Source: Tolypocladium sp. Sup5 PDA-1 (Eukaryota > Ascomycota > Sordariomycetes > Hypocreales > Ophiocordycipitaceae). Taken from it: a stretch of 64,000 bases of DNA. The translations under genes were made by a program, and so were the position numbers. Location of the stretch: NCBI GenBank assembly GCA_000750105.3, contig JPHH03000028.1:124001-188000 (forward strand). The letters run 5' to 3'. The notes beneath the pieces were generated by a model that did no database searches, was not told the DNA's origin, and saw nothing but the letters and a program-made list of their open reading frames with translations. Each line of letters starts with the position of its first letter. Position 1 is the first letter of the stretch. This document shows positions 32,668 to 44,418 of the stretch, piece by piece.

Positions 32668-35355
32668 ATGGAAAGGGACGACAGCGGTAGCCAGACGCAG
32701 TCTGGCCCCAGCCAGGCCAGCACTGGCAACACTCCTCAGACGACAACCTCGGCGTCGCAGCCTGCCCAGTCCCACCATTCTACACCGGGCCAGGCTCAGG
32801 CATCTGGGTCGTCGGCGGCTGGCGCGCAGAACTCGAAGCGCAGACGCGGGCTGGGCGTCGTGACCCCGAATGCCTGCACAGAGTGCCGCAAGAAACGCGC
32901 AAAGGTATGCTTACCGCAGTGCCCGCATCCTGTTGTTCAAGTTGCGCGTCGTTAAATGTCCCTGCTGACACTGTGCTCTGCAGTGCGACGGAGGGAAACC
33001 TTGCTCCCGGTGCAAAGCGCAAAAGGACGTCGAGTGCATCTACGAGATCCCGGTGCGCCAGTCCAAAGAGAACCTTCGAAACGAGATCGAGAACTTGCGA
33101 CACCGCCAGCGCTCCAGCGATGTCGTGTTTTCGGCTCTCGTCCGGCCGGAGCTCTGGGAAGAGGTCTTGAGGCGCCTCCGCGGTGGGCAGCCCGTCGAAA
33201 ATATATCCGATTGGCTTGGAGCGACACTGCCCTCTGGCGGCGGCGCTCTTCGTGCCATGTCCCAGCACAGCGACCGCGATACCAGCGCCGGACCCAGTTC
33301 CGGACCCGTCGCCGCCTATGGCGGGGGTTTGCGCGGCGGTCTCGCTCCCAAAGACCCCGGACTAAGCAACGTAAGTCCCGTGGCGGCCCAGCAGCCTGGC
33401 ATGCGAAGTGAGATGGGGAAGAACAGCCCATGGCACTTATCGTCACACAGCCAGGCCGAGTCGACGCCGAGCAACTCTCATCCGGACGCTATGAGCTGGG
33501 CGCCAGACATCCGCGGTCCGCCACAGTCTCGGGTTGGCTCCTGGGCGGAAAGCATGCAGACCGACCAAATGTCGGACGGCCTGCCCAGATTCCGCGGGCT
33601 GGAGCAGGTCCTGTCGCCCCTGAACGAGCCGGAGATGCGGTCTCCGGCCGAGACGTGGACGACCATCACCGGCGATATCAACTTGGTGCAGCATCTCCTG
33701 GCGCTATATTTTTGCTGGGAATATCCTACGTTTGCGTCTCTCAGCAAGGAACATTTTCTCCGGGATTTCCAGGACGGCCGGCACCGGTACTGCTCGCCGA
33801 TACTCGTCAACGCCCTGCTGGCCCTTGGGTGCCGCTTTTCGACGCAGCCCATGACGAGGGCCAACCCAGACGACCCGTACTCCTCCGGTGATCACTTCTT
33901 CAAGGAGTCGCAACGGCTGTTTTACCAGGAGACAGACCACCACTCCTTGACGACGATTCAAGCCTTGGGGATAATGTCGATTCGAGAAGCTAGCTGCGGT
34001 CGGGATTCAGAGAGTTGGTACTACGCGGGTCAGAGCATACGGCTGGCGATTGAGATGGGTCTGCACCGCATCCACGACGAGGGGGACGAGGATGAGCTCG
34101 CCGTGCAGTCGGCGACGTTCTGGGGCGCGTTCGCGCTGGACCAGTGAGTGAACCTTTGAGAAGACAACAGCCGTGATGCTGACATTTCTATCAGCGCTTG
34201 GTCTTTGGCGACTGGGTCGTTGCCGCAGTGTTCCTGCTTCCCACACTTGCCACCCAAGCCTGCGATAATCGGTGATATCGAGGCGTCACTCTGGGTCCCC
34301 TACACAGATGATGGTGAGTTTCGGACGAGGCGATCTGGGGCTGCAGAGGTTGCTGACGGACATTGTGTAGGTGCGCCGCTGCAACGCTCGTGCGAGCAAC
34401 CATCCAATGTGCGGTCAGTGTACAAGTGCTTCTGCGAGCTGAGCGAGCTGGTCCACGAGTCGCTGTACATTTTGCACTCGCCCGGCAAGCCCCTTTCGGC
34501 CAGGGACCTCTTGAGCATCTATACACAATACCTGAACTGGTACGACCGGATACCAGAGGTACTGCGGCTCGGGCACAACTTTACCCCTGCCGTGCTGTTT
34601 GCCCAGTGAGTATACCCGAGCAAGCCTCGCCTTCTGGTGGTCACGACTAACCTCGGCGCAGCATGTACTATCACTTTGCCATCCTGCTGCTCTTTAGGCC
34701 CCTGATCAAACTACGCATCATCGGGTCCAAAGTGTCGCCGCGAGACGTGTGCTCGCAGGCAGCAGACGCCATCCAGGGCCTCCTGACGTCCTACTCGCAG
34801 CTCTATACCCTGCAGAGGACACCGTCATTTGTGCCATATTTTGTGCTGACCTCGACCATCATGCAGCTCACCATCAGCTCCGCCTTCCTCGGGTCCGACC
34901 CCTCTGAGTCGGCGGCGGAGAAGATGAAGTCGGTGATCAAGATGGACCCGCACGTCTCCGATGCTCTCAAGCAGGGCATCGCCGACCTCACGGAGATGGT
35001 GCCCTGCCACCACTTCGCCGAGCAGGCGCTCAACATCCTGCGCTACCTGGCCAAGAAGTGGAACATTGACGTGGACATTGACGACAGCGACGTCAACCTG
35101 AACCCGGAGGAGTACGACCGGCTGGTCAGGCCGTACACGAGCAGCCTCAACTTCTTCGCGCCCAACGTGGGCTCCGACGACTTCAGCTCCGACTGGGGCG
35201 GCGGCGGGCGCGTGATGCCCGAGGGCGTGCCGCACGCCGTCGAGAAGGCGGCGGAGAGCATGGAGAACCCGCTCTTCTGGCCGTTTCCCATGCAGGGGCG
35301 GCCGATGCTCCCGACGGGCAAGGCGCTGGAGCAGGCGGGCTTTGCGCTGCTGTAA
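32668..35355 (+). CDS. Zn2Cys6 transcription factor, NIT4/NirA-like group
   Basis: Exons 32668-32904, 32984-34143, 34195-34313, 34371-34605 and 34662-35355 give 814 residues. The Zn cluster is split by intron 1: CTECRKKRAK then CDGGKPCSRC and KDVEC, six Cys with spacing 2-6-5-2-7, followed by the linker VRQSKENLRNEIENLR that forms the dimer coiled coil. The middle-homology (Fungal_trans) domain runs from about INLVQHLLALYFCWEYPTF to residue 700, including RLAIEMGLHRIHDE and SEADELVHES-like helices. All splice sites are GT..AG and restore one frame. NIT4/NirA proteins activate nitrate assimilation, but this group is often over-named and no nitrate gene is nearby, so the regulon is open. Confidence 0.92.
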
Positions 35356-36128
35356 CGCTGCTGTAACACTGCTGCAGCAGAGCCTGATGATGACGATGAA
35401 TGGGACGGAAAAGCGACGGGAGGGATAAACGACGACGTAGCGGGTACGGAGTACTGGGCACCTTGCTTTTATGCGGGTGGAAAAGGGGAACGGAGGGAAC
35501 GCGACTACGCGTCGGGAGGTTGGCGTAATAAACATCGGTGTAATGCGATGGTGAATAAATAATTAACAAGAAACCAAATACTCGCGTTTTACACTGTTTG
35601 TCCAAGGCACGAGTCAACTAGTCCGTGGACCGTGATGTACAAGTCTTGATGTTGAGTCCAAGTTGCAGTCTTAGATTAACTGTTTACCAGAGTGTTTCTG
35701 AATAACACCCGTGTCCCATGTGAAGTCATGTTCCAACACCGTATGAAACCACGTTAAACACCACAACACAAGCAGTAAAACAGTATTTAGAGTGATTACT
35801 CGTCTATAGCGCCTTCACTTTACGCAAAATCACGTTCCCTTCCTACTCAAATGCATGTTATGGTTTCCATCTCGGTATAGGGTAGGCCGCCTCAACCGCA
35901 CCAGCCAGCACCCCCGGATTCGGCTTTCGGCTCCACCACACCCACGAACCTCGGCCCAGCAGCCAGCCCCAGCCTTTCGTCATCTCCCTCCGCGAGCGAC
36001 AGCACGGCAGAGCGCAGCACAGCTACTCCGTAGTAGCATCCGCTCCACGCGACATGCCCGCCGACCGCTGAACGAAACGACAAGCTCCCATACCTACGAC
36101 ACGGAGCTGACGTGGGGAAAGGAAGAGC
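35356..36128. other. intergenic, AT-rich
   Basis: 3' flank of the regulator and 5' flank of PEX16. The centre (35530-35840) is AT-rich with no gene recognised. Confidence 0.5.
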
Positions 36129-37434
36129 ATGACAGACGCCGCCGTGATGCCGCTGCAGCAGCCGTCGACGAAGAAGCCCGCGGCGGCGCGCCCGAGCGTC
36201 GGCCAGATCCTCAGCATGCCGCCGCAGTGGCTGGCCATGTACGACGACTTCATCACCAAGAACGCCGGGCAGGTATCGCAGATTGAGAGTGCGCTGCGGA
36301 GCCTGACGTACATAATACCCGGTTCGTCTCGTCACGTCCTGGGGGATGAGCAGCAGCAGTAGGGATGGGATGTGCTAACCTGGCATCATCGCGACAGGCC
36401 GCTTCCGCGACGCCGAGATCGCCTCCGAGTCGATACACTCGGGCGTGCAGCTGCTCTCGCTCTACCATGACAGCCTCCTCTCGCGCGCCATCTCCCGCCT
36501 GCCGGTGCCGCCGGTCCGCTCCGCGCACGCGCGCTACACCCGCTTCTGGACGCACAAGAGCAGGCTCTACCGCCGCATCGCCATGGTCCTGCAGATGGTC
36601 ATCTACACCGAGCTGCTCTGCGAGATGACGGCCAAGCGCCGCGGCGGCGAGCGGACGCGCTGGCGGGTCGTCGTGCTGCTCGAGGCCATTAAGGCGGTAT
36701 GCCGGCTGCTGCTGCTGCGCGTCACGCGCTCACGGCCCCTGGTCACGCCGGCGCTCCCGGAGCGCGAGCCCATTCCAGAAGACGAAGAGGACGACGGCCT
36801 TGGCCTCGGCGGCGGTGACGAGGACCCGGACCAAGGGTCGCGAAGCGAGAGCGAGCTCATGGACGAGGTGGCACCGAATAGCGCCGCGGCCCTCATGGGC
36901 GAAGGCGGCAGCTCCTCCCACAACCGCAAGCCGCCCCACGAGCGCGAGTGGACCATGCCCAGGACCGGCATGAGCCTCCCGTCGCTGCCGGAACCGGGCG
37001 ACATCAGCGCCTACCTGCTCGGCCGCGTGCTCACGGCCGACGACATCAAGCCCGCCGCCAAGCTCCTCAACCAGCTCCAGGGCAGCGGCCAAGCCGCCGA
37101 GATGCTGCACATCCTGGCGCCCCTCGTGTACGCCGTGGCCCTCGCGCGCAGCCGTAACAAGAAGTCGTGGACTCCGTGGCTCGTGGGCCTCACCGTCGAG
37201 TACGGCGCGAGGCAGCTCCGCGACCGCAGCCTGCGCACCACGACGCTGGAGCGCGACGAGTGGAACAAGAGGGGATGGGCCATGGGCTGGTGGACGATGC
37301 GCGGCGCCTTTTACGAAAACGTCACCAAGGGCGTCGTCGGCGGCGTCACCAAGCGCATGCCCGGCTTCATCGCGGGCATCCTCGAGGACTACGAGTACCT
37401 GTGGGAGAATTACTACTTCAGCACGAGTGCTTGA
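36129..37434 (+). CDS. PEX16: peroxisomal membrane protein PEX16
   Basis: Exons 36129-36321 and 36398-37434 give 409 residues, joined at IIPG/RFRDAE by a 76-bp intron with a gctaac branch. Landmarks of the family are WLAMYDDFITKNAGQVSQIESALRSLTYIIPGRF at the N-terminus, YTRFWTHKSRLYRRIAMVLQMVIYTELLCEM, the WRVVVLLEAIKAVCRLLLLRVT helix, and the C-terminal LLHILAPLVYAVALAR-like and SWTPWLVGLTVEYGARQL segments. A fungal-type acidic insertion (EDEEDDGLGLGGGDEDPDQ) sits in the middle. PEX16 acts with PEX3/PEX19 in delivery of peroxisomal membrane proteins. Confidence 0.95.
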
Positions 37435-39358
37435 TGGACGTGCCGGACGCCGGGCGTGCGTGCGTGACGCAAAGTATCGGGCGACATTCGTTCGCTCTTT
37501 GGCGGCATCGGCTGAAGCGCACGCGACACGCCCCCTGTGCCCTCCGGTCGGTGCTTTCGTTTACAACCTTGGTAAAAGCCTTTTTGGTGAAACGCGAGCA
37601 AGCTTCTCGGGGACCAGCACGGTGGCTGAGCCCGATCGCAGCCCTGGGGATCAGCCAAGATACGATGACAGTGGGTTCCACCCGACGAACCACGATGCTT
37701 CAGGGACGCACGTCAGACCCCCATGGAAAGTATCTAGGGTAACATGCCATGTACTCTACCTTTGCCAGCGAACTGGGAAGAAAAAGGCATCAGCGCAACA
37801 GCAGGACTAAGGCAAGACGGCGGAACCGATCTTAGTCGGCGTGGCAGTGCTCGGCCGAGACGAGACGCCGTGCACGAGCCCAGCCCTGGTTTCGAAAGGG
37901 GACGATCGCGGCAACTGGCGATGACGTTTGTTTGCCTCTGGGCGGCCGAGGGACGGGCGTTTCATCTCTGGCCATGTTGGTGGAGCCTGTGCGAGCTGAG
38001 CCGGAGAATAGGAGGGATCCGAACTGGCCATGGCCCTCCCTGCTTGCCCGCTTGAACGCTTGTCTGCTTGTCTGGTTGCTTGTTTGCTTGGTTGCTTCGT
38101 GAGCACGGACCGGAGCCGAGTGTTTTAGAGGAGGAAGGCTGTGCTCCCATGGAGGAGCTAAAAAAAGATGTAAAGAGAGAAAAATACCCCTTTGTACCAC
38201 CTGTAATATGACCAAAATGTAACATGTAAGAGCCAATATTGACCGAGCGGATTACCAACAAGACGGGCTTTCAATTTGAAGACAACGGCAGGAGGGTCTC
38301 CAAACGTTGCTTGTGCCTGTCCGTTGGTGCAAAGGGACGATGGCATCGCCGGATGCCGGCCCGAGCGGGAAGTGGAGTGCGAGCGAGGTCGGGCTGTTCT
38401 GCCTCCAGGCAGTGCCTGATCTGATGATGCCAGTGGCACAGGCAGCCTGTGGAAGGCTGAGCACCGTGTGATGATGCGTTCGTTCCTGCATCGGCCCTGG
38501 CTAAGCCGAACGGCGCCGATCTGTCGTCACTGCGGATCTTGACGCTGGCGATCTGTTTGCGCGAGGGTCGTGGGACGCATGTGCTCCGTCCGCACGCCAC
38601 AAGATAAGCTGCACGGATGTTTCTGCAAGTCCAGATCGTTGGGCTGGCCATCAGAGACATGAGGGGAGCCATGTGGGAGAGGCGCTATGAACTCGAATGG
38701 CCTTGGTGGCAGGAAGCTTAGTGCGTTGGGTTGTGAACTTGCGACGGGCAGGGAATTGCCAACGGCGATTCGGCACCGTGACCCGAGAGCAGCCGTCATT
38801 GGCATGCCTTTCAAAAGACGACAGAAACACACAAGCCGCCGCCATTCCCGTATCGCAATTGGGCGGTGCAAGAACAACAGCCAAACGGACTTGAGAAGGG
38901 AGGACGGCGGACAGCAGGGGACACCCATGCGCAGGGGTGATTACAGGAACGGCACAAGTGTGCGTGTGTGCGCACAGCTGGCGGGCAAGGCTGAGGACAC
39001 TTGAACCTCGGCTGATGGAAACAGGCACCAACGGATCCGAGACGCAGTTCCGGGAGAACAATGGACGAGGCTGCTCTGTATCAAGCTGTGACGTGAATCA
39101 TGAAACAGCAGAGCAGTTGCAAGGTGAGTGAAGACGCTGTCTTGGCAGTGACAAGTCAGCCCCTGCCACAGAAGACATGCCGGAGAAGGGGAACTGCAGC
39201 AGAAACACGGCCAATGGCGTACCCAAACGCAGGGGAAACACACCTCGGCGATCGGCATTGTCAAGCAGCGGGGAAGCGGACGAGTGACGGAGACGGCGAC
39301 GGACGGCGACGGCGACGGGCTCGGCAGATGGATCTTCTGGAGTCCTGGTAGTAGTCCG

Positions 39359-42129
39359 TACTCGTAGTCCGTACTGCCACTAGTTTTTGGGCAGTAGCCG
39401 GGCCGGCTGCAGCAGGTTCTATCCGTACTCGCAACTGGCTGTCTGCAAGTCGGCGGACAACCTTCCAAAGCAACGTACAGTAGCGCCACGGAAGAGGGCC
39501 GTGGTCAGCAGATGTACTCGTAGTTGCCTTGACGAGTCGTACTCGTAGGGCGGCGGACTAGGCCGACGACGAGAGTTTAGCACTAGCCAGAAAGGCGAAA
39601 CCACGGCCAAAAGCCAAGGACCAAGGCCAGCCCAGCGGAGCGGAAGCTTTCTGGATGGCTCCGTCCTCCGGTCCAGTCCAGGTACCCGCGGCGCCAGTCA
39701 CATCATCACGTTGTCTTCATTTAAGACTGGGCGACACGGGAAGCGTGGGCTCAAGCTTGAAGGTTTGAGGTGGTGTTTGGCGGCACGCAATTGGTTCGCT
39801 GGCGCCTAGGTGCATCCCATCGGGGCGTTTCGAAACACCCGGCGTGGCGTGGCTGAAAAGGGACGGAGCCAGAGAAGGCGCAGAATGCGAGCGAGAGGCA
39901 CATCTGGTTTCCGGATTCTGGACGAATGCCGTGTAAGTGGTTGGGGACCCTCATGGCCTCTCCCCCCCGTGGCATTTGTGGGATGGATGTTTCAGGTGTC
40001 TGTGCGGCTGTGTTTGCTGGCCCATTGCTGGGTTGTTGCGTGTGGAAAGCAGGGTGACGGACATGACCGTGAAATGGACGGACGGAAAGGCCATGACGTC
40101 GAAGAGCAGCCAGTCGCAGCCAGTCGCAGCCGGTCGCAGCAGGAGGATAGACGAGCCTGAGGCCAGGCGAGAGGATCCATGCGCTCGGGAGGCGCGCGTG
40201 GGCAGCGAGCCAGATGGGCGCATACGTCGAGGGTACATAAATAGGTTCAGAAAAAGGAAACAACAACGAGGGATGGAGATTAGGCCGACGGCAGCGTGGA
40301 GCGCGCGGTAGAATCGTTCAGCAATGGGCGCGAGACGATGGTGTGGTGGATGATGGTAGTGGTGTTTTGTGCAGATACTTGGCTCAGGCGGGGGCTTGGT
40401 TGTGCAGAGGAGTACCTTTCGCAGTGGTGCAACTACGAGTACTCGTAACGCAGGTGGCATCAACGTCCTTCCTTCCCCTAGGTGGTTCGCGACCGATGTC
40501 GTGCCTTCCGTTCGACGAAGCACAGTACCTACATACGAAGTACGTAAGGAAGGGTCACTCATGTGATCACCACCAGCGAGCCACGATTCTGTTTCTTCCT
40601 CTTCTTCGACCTCGCATCGCTTTGACTCGCGCAATGTGCAAAGTCACACAACACCGCGAGCAATCCAATCTGCCAATGCCCAGCGATGGAGCTCGTCATT
40701 ACGGACTATGAGCTGGAGGTATTACTTTGGACCCCGACAACCCGACTCAGGTGCTTTTCGACGCGCCCCAACAGCCCCCACAATAGTGCAGCAGTGACGA
40801 CTACTCGTACTTTTGTGCTCAGTCAGTCACTCACAACTCACAGACAGAAAGCCTCGCGAGCCTCGAGAGACAAAGTTGTTTGAACGGAGAAATTTGACAC
40901 GTGCGGCTGTCTACAAATAGGCACAGCCAAAGTCAGGGACGGCGACGCCAGTGGCACCCCCGATCCGGGGCGCCGGCGCGCGCCGGGCTTGCGAGCAGCA
41001 GACGGGCCAGAGAATGGAGGCTTGCCGAGCCCCTGGCGCTGGGCTGGAGGTGGCTGAAGATGCTTTCCTCTCACTGGCCCACTCGCTTCAGGCACCAGCT
41101 GGGCCAGGGCCATGCCATCCATCCATCCGTCCACCCTCCAGCCAGCCAGCAGTGCAGCAGCTGCAGCTTCGAGTGGAAACATGCTGGCGAGACGGCATAC
41201 CCATCCCATGCCGCCAGCCCCCAAATCCTATCTGTCCACCCAAACCATCCAAGCCATCCACCCCATGCATGCAATCATGCTCATCAGCGTGGACGATCCA
41301 CTCCAAGTGAAGCATCCCAGCCAGGATCCTCTCGCGCTTCCCCACCCCCTGGCGCTCCTCCGGGCTGGCTCGTGTCCCGACCCAACCCCGGCGGCTCTCA
41401 TCAGTCCCTCCTCGCGCTCGCTGGGTCTTTGTGATGATGGGCGTGACCCTTTGCTGCAGTGCGTGCACCGGCGGCGCTGGGGCCTTGTCGGCGCGCGAGA
41501 GACCCCCCGTCCCATCCTTGCCATCCTTGATCATGTCCCATCTGCGAGGCAAAAGCCCGGCCCTCAGGCGATTTGTCCTACCCGTGCCAACAAAGTCTGT
41601 TTGTCCATGACCAACAAAGCTCAAGTGCGGCCAAAGTGCTCGGCCACGAAACTTACGAGTACCTTGTTACTTGAAGTTCCAACGGCGCCGCATACAGACG
41701 CCGCACACAGAATTTTCCGTTGCGCCCATCGCCCTCTCCCGGCAGAAAGGCATTCAAGGCACGCAAGCACGGATCCGAGCAAGAGGCCAAGCCAAAACGT
41801 CAAAACTCGTCTTGGCTCCCTCTCCCTCGTCCCTCCCGTGCCTTCTTGATCATCGCCCATGTGTGCGAACTGCGGATACGGACACAGGTAGCTCGCTCCT
41901 CATTGCACACACACCACACCACACCCCCCTTGAGCCCCCTCCTGCGTACTAATAATAATACTAATACGCGCGGAGAATCCCTAGTAAGGTACCGCTTCAA
42001 CTCGTGGGTACCTGAACGAGACGACGCCCTGACGACCCTCCTGCAAACCTCCTCCTTGTACCCTTGATCCATAAGGTCAGGCACGGCTTTGTTCCCTGCG
42101 CCTTGCCTTGGTCTGGTTCTGTACTCGTA
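39359..42129. promoter_or_regulatory. cluster of eight TACTCGTA motifs
   Basis: Exact TACTCGTA or its complement TACGAGTA occurs at 39359, 39515, 39540, 40434, 40440, 40802, 41654 and 42122. The copies at 40434 and 40440 overlap to form the 14-bp palindrome TACGAGTACTCGTA. Elsewhere in the window I find only three (26778, and two inside coding sequence at 37390 and 42888). About 0.15 would be expected by chance in 5 kb. The last copy is about 360 bp before the C2H2 regulator ATG. The binding factor is unknown. Confidence 0.55.
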
Positions 42130-42365
42130 CTTGTGCATTGTCGCGCAGCGCAGGAGCCAGGAGCCAGCAACCCTGTCGTTTCTCATCCCCTCATCCTGCC
42201 CGCCTGGTCTCCTCCTGGTCCGTCGACTCTATCTGTTACACACGTCGCCGTTCTCACTGTTGGCTCACGCCCATCCTCTTCACCTCCTCCCTCCCCCTCT
42301 CTCCGCCGAATTTTCTCTCCTCTCCTCCCGTCCCTTTGAGCGTCCTCGCCGTCGCCGTCCACTCG

Positions 42366-42404
42366 CTATCGTCGCCGCCTTCGCCGCCGCCGCCGCCGCC
42401 GCCT

Positions 42405-42435
<31 letters not shown>

Positions 42436-42440
42436 TACCG
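42366..42440 (+). repeat. CCG/GCC trinucleotide repeat in the leader of the C2H2 gene
   Basis: Runs of gccgcc interrupted by ttcgcc, about 50 bp upstream of the ATG. It would form a very GC-rich transcribed leader. Confidence 0.85.
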
Positions 42441-42489
42441 CCCCCCCGTCGCCACCGTCGTCGACTCACCCTCGATGTGAGGCATTGCC

Positions 42490-44418
42490 ATGGACCAGAG
42501 CCAGAACTACCAGCTGCAGCGGCCCGGGCTGCCGCCGCCGTCTCAGCAGCAGCAGGACTCGTCTTCGTCTTCGCCGTCGCAACAGCAGCTCGACACGACG
42601 CCGCAAGACGTCCTCGCCGAGGCCAGGAAGAACCTGCAAGTCCTGATCGATTCTGGCCTGTCCAAGGAAATCCTCCACCAATGGGTCGATGATAGCCAGT
42701 CGCTACAGCTTTCGTTTCCAACTTCAACACAGTCGTTCGCGTTATCGCAACCGTCGCTCGCTCCTCAACACGCGCCTCCGCCGCCTCCGCCTCAATGCCC
42801 TCCTCCGCCGCCTCCGTCTCACGTTCCCTCGGTCCGCTTGGGGGCAAACTCCGTGCATGCCGTTGCTGTCTCCGGCCCAGCCTCAACTACGAGTACGCCG
42901 ACAGTCCCGTCGACAGACATCAAGCATGAGACGCTACCCGACGACACCTCCCGAACATGGGCCACGCCGACACTGTCCTCGAACCTGGCCGCCACGGCCC
43001 CCGAGCGGCCTACGGCCACCGTCAGTGACGCCGATGCGGCCATCTTTATCCCACCCTCGGCTCCGTTCTCCCAATCTCATTCTCACCGTCCGAGGATATC
43101 CATCTCCTCGGTCAGCTCAGGCTCCTCGGGCCATGCGTCCATCTGGTCGACCAACTCAGCCCAGTCATCCTTCTCGTGGCACTCTGGCACGACGGGCGGG
43201 CGGTCAATGGCTCCCTTGCCCATGCCTCCGACCTCGGGTATGCCGGTCCTCAACGGCACGCACGTTGCCGCCACTGCCACCAGCCCGAGCCGGCAAAACA
43301 TTTACTGGTGCACGTCGTGCGAGACCAGCTTCAAGCGAAAATATGACTGGAAGCGCCATGAAGACGAGTTTCACGAACGCTGGAGGAAGTATCCTTGTCC
43401 CGAACCCGGTTGCAACCGCAGCTTCTGGGGGTCGAATTCTTTCAACCAGCATCACAAGCAGTGCCACGGCTGCAAAACGTGCCCTCATGCCGAAAAGGTG
43501 GTCAAGTTCCTGCGAAAACGCAAGTATTGGGCCTGTGGATTTTGCTCCGCCTTGCACCCTGCCCGCGAGCGCCACGTCGAGCACGTCGCTCGCCACTTCG
43601 AGTCCGGCATGACCAAGGGGGACTGGATGCACTCGAGGGTCGTCTACGGTCTCCTCCATCAACCGCTCATACGTGAGGCATGGGACGCGCTCGTCAACAG
43701 CAAGCAGGGCGAGTACAACGGCCGGCGGCCGCAGTTCTCCTGGCACCCGAGCAAGACGGGGCGCGCCCAGGGATTCCTGGAAAAGGAGAATGCCGGCCAG
43801 CTCCAGGACATGCTCGAGTTCTTTTCCGGCGACGAAGGGGAGGCCCAATGGATCTCCAGCTCGGCCTACGACTTGGCTGATATCGTGCTGACCTCGGCGC
43901 CCGTCCCGACGCCGCAGTACTCTGGCGCCACGGCCAGCATGCCTCCGCCTCCGCATTACCCTCACCAAGACCCCCACGCCACCTATCCGACGCTGCCACC
44001 GCAGCCGCCACACCAATCGATGCTCCCGTCTTCGAGCCCGAACAGCCAGAGCCCGTACACTTCGCCGTTTCGAGCCACCATGTTCGTCCCATCCCAGCAT
44101 CAGCAGTTCGCCAATTCGGCAAGGCCATCGCCAGACTCGGCGTCCCACTCTCCTTTGACGGCATCTCAGTCACCCCTGGCGCCATCGCATTCGCCCCTAG
44201 AGCATCGAGAGCTGCCACAGCTGCCTCCTTCCTCGGGCCCAGCGGCCCACGACGGCATGATGGACTTTGAGTACTCTCCGGCTCCCGTCGTTTTTGACGA
44301 CTGGGAGAGTATGACGGGAGCTGTGGTGAACGATGCAACTCCGCAGCCGCCCACGGCAGGCTCCCAAGCGGAATGGGGGATGATGCAATACTTTGGCGAC
44401 CCGCGGGTCGCGTCATGA
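42490..44418 (+). CDS. C2H2 zinc-finger transcription factor
   Basis: Single exon, 642 residues, ATG at 42490. The N-terminus is Gln/Pro/Ser-rich; DTTPQDVLAEARKNLQVLIDSGLSKEILHQWVDD forms an amphipathic helical segment. Fingers cluster at about residues 275-390: YWCTSCETSFKRKYDWKRHEDEFH (C-x2-C, H-x4-H), YPCPEPGCNRSF with a trailing HHKQCH, and WACGFCSALHPARERHVEHVARHF. A conserved-looking segment LIREAWDALVNSKQG and FSWHPSKTGRAQGFLE follows. The C-terminus is Pro/Ser-rich with a poly-SP run (ASHSPLTASQSPLAPSHSP), probably an activation or phosphorylation region. This layout is common to a group of Pezizomycotina regulators of undefined role. Confidence 0.88.
   Translation: MDQSQNYQLQRPGLPPPSQQQQDSSSSSPSQQQLDTTPQDVLAEARKNLQVLIDSGLSKEILHQWVDDSQSLQLSFPTSTQSFALSQPSLAPQHAPPPPPPQCPPPPPPSHVPSVRLGANSVHAVAVSGPASTTSTPTVPSTDIKHETLPDDTSRTWATPTLSSNLAATAPERPTATVSDADAAIFIPPSAPFSQSHSHRPRISISSVSSGSSGHASIWSTNSAQSSFSWHSGTTGGRSMAPLPMPPTSGMPVLNGTHVAATATSPSRQNIYWCTSCETSFKRKYDWKRHEDEFHERWRKYPCPEPGCNRSFWGSNSFNQHHKQCHGCKTCPHAEKVVKFLRKRKYWACGFCSALHPARERHVEHVARHFESGMTKGDWMHSRVVYGLLHQPLIREAWDALVNSKQGEYNGRRPQFSWHPSKTGRAQGFLEKENAGQLQDMLEFFSGDEGEAQWISSSAYDLADIVLTSAPVPTPQYSGATASMPPPPHYPHQDPHATYPTLPPQPPHQSMLPSSSPNSQSPYTSPFRATMFVPSQHQQFANSARPSPDSASHSPLTASQSPLAPSHSPLEHRELPQLPPSSGPAAHDGMMDFEYSPAPVVFDDWESMTGAVVNDATPQPPTAGSQAEWGMMQYFGDPRVAS

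Larger units (their letters stand above)
37435..42489. other. 5-kb gene-poor interval
   Basis: I see no gene on either strand. Features are a (tgcttgtt/ttgcttgg)n slippage tract (38055-38100), gacggcgacgg repeats (39287-39318), a 10-bp tandem agccagtcgc (40108-40135), a dense set of TACTCGTA motifs (separate entry) and a CCG-rich leader before 42490. Probably an unusually long upstream region of the C2H2 gene, possibly with a long 5' UTR. Confidence 0.5.

Noticed and set aside
42254..42886. Long minus-strand frame opposite the C2H2 gene
   Set aside because: It is Arg/Ala/Gly/Glu repeat-rich and mirrors the CCG tract and the coding strand; no domain, so an antisense artefact.
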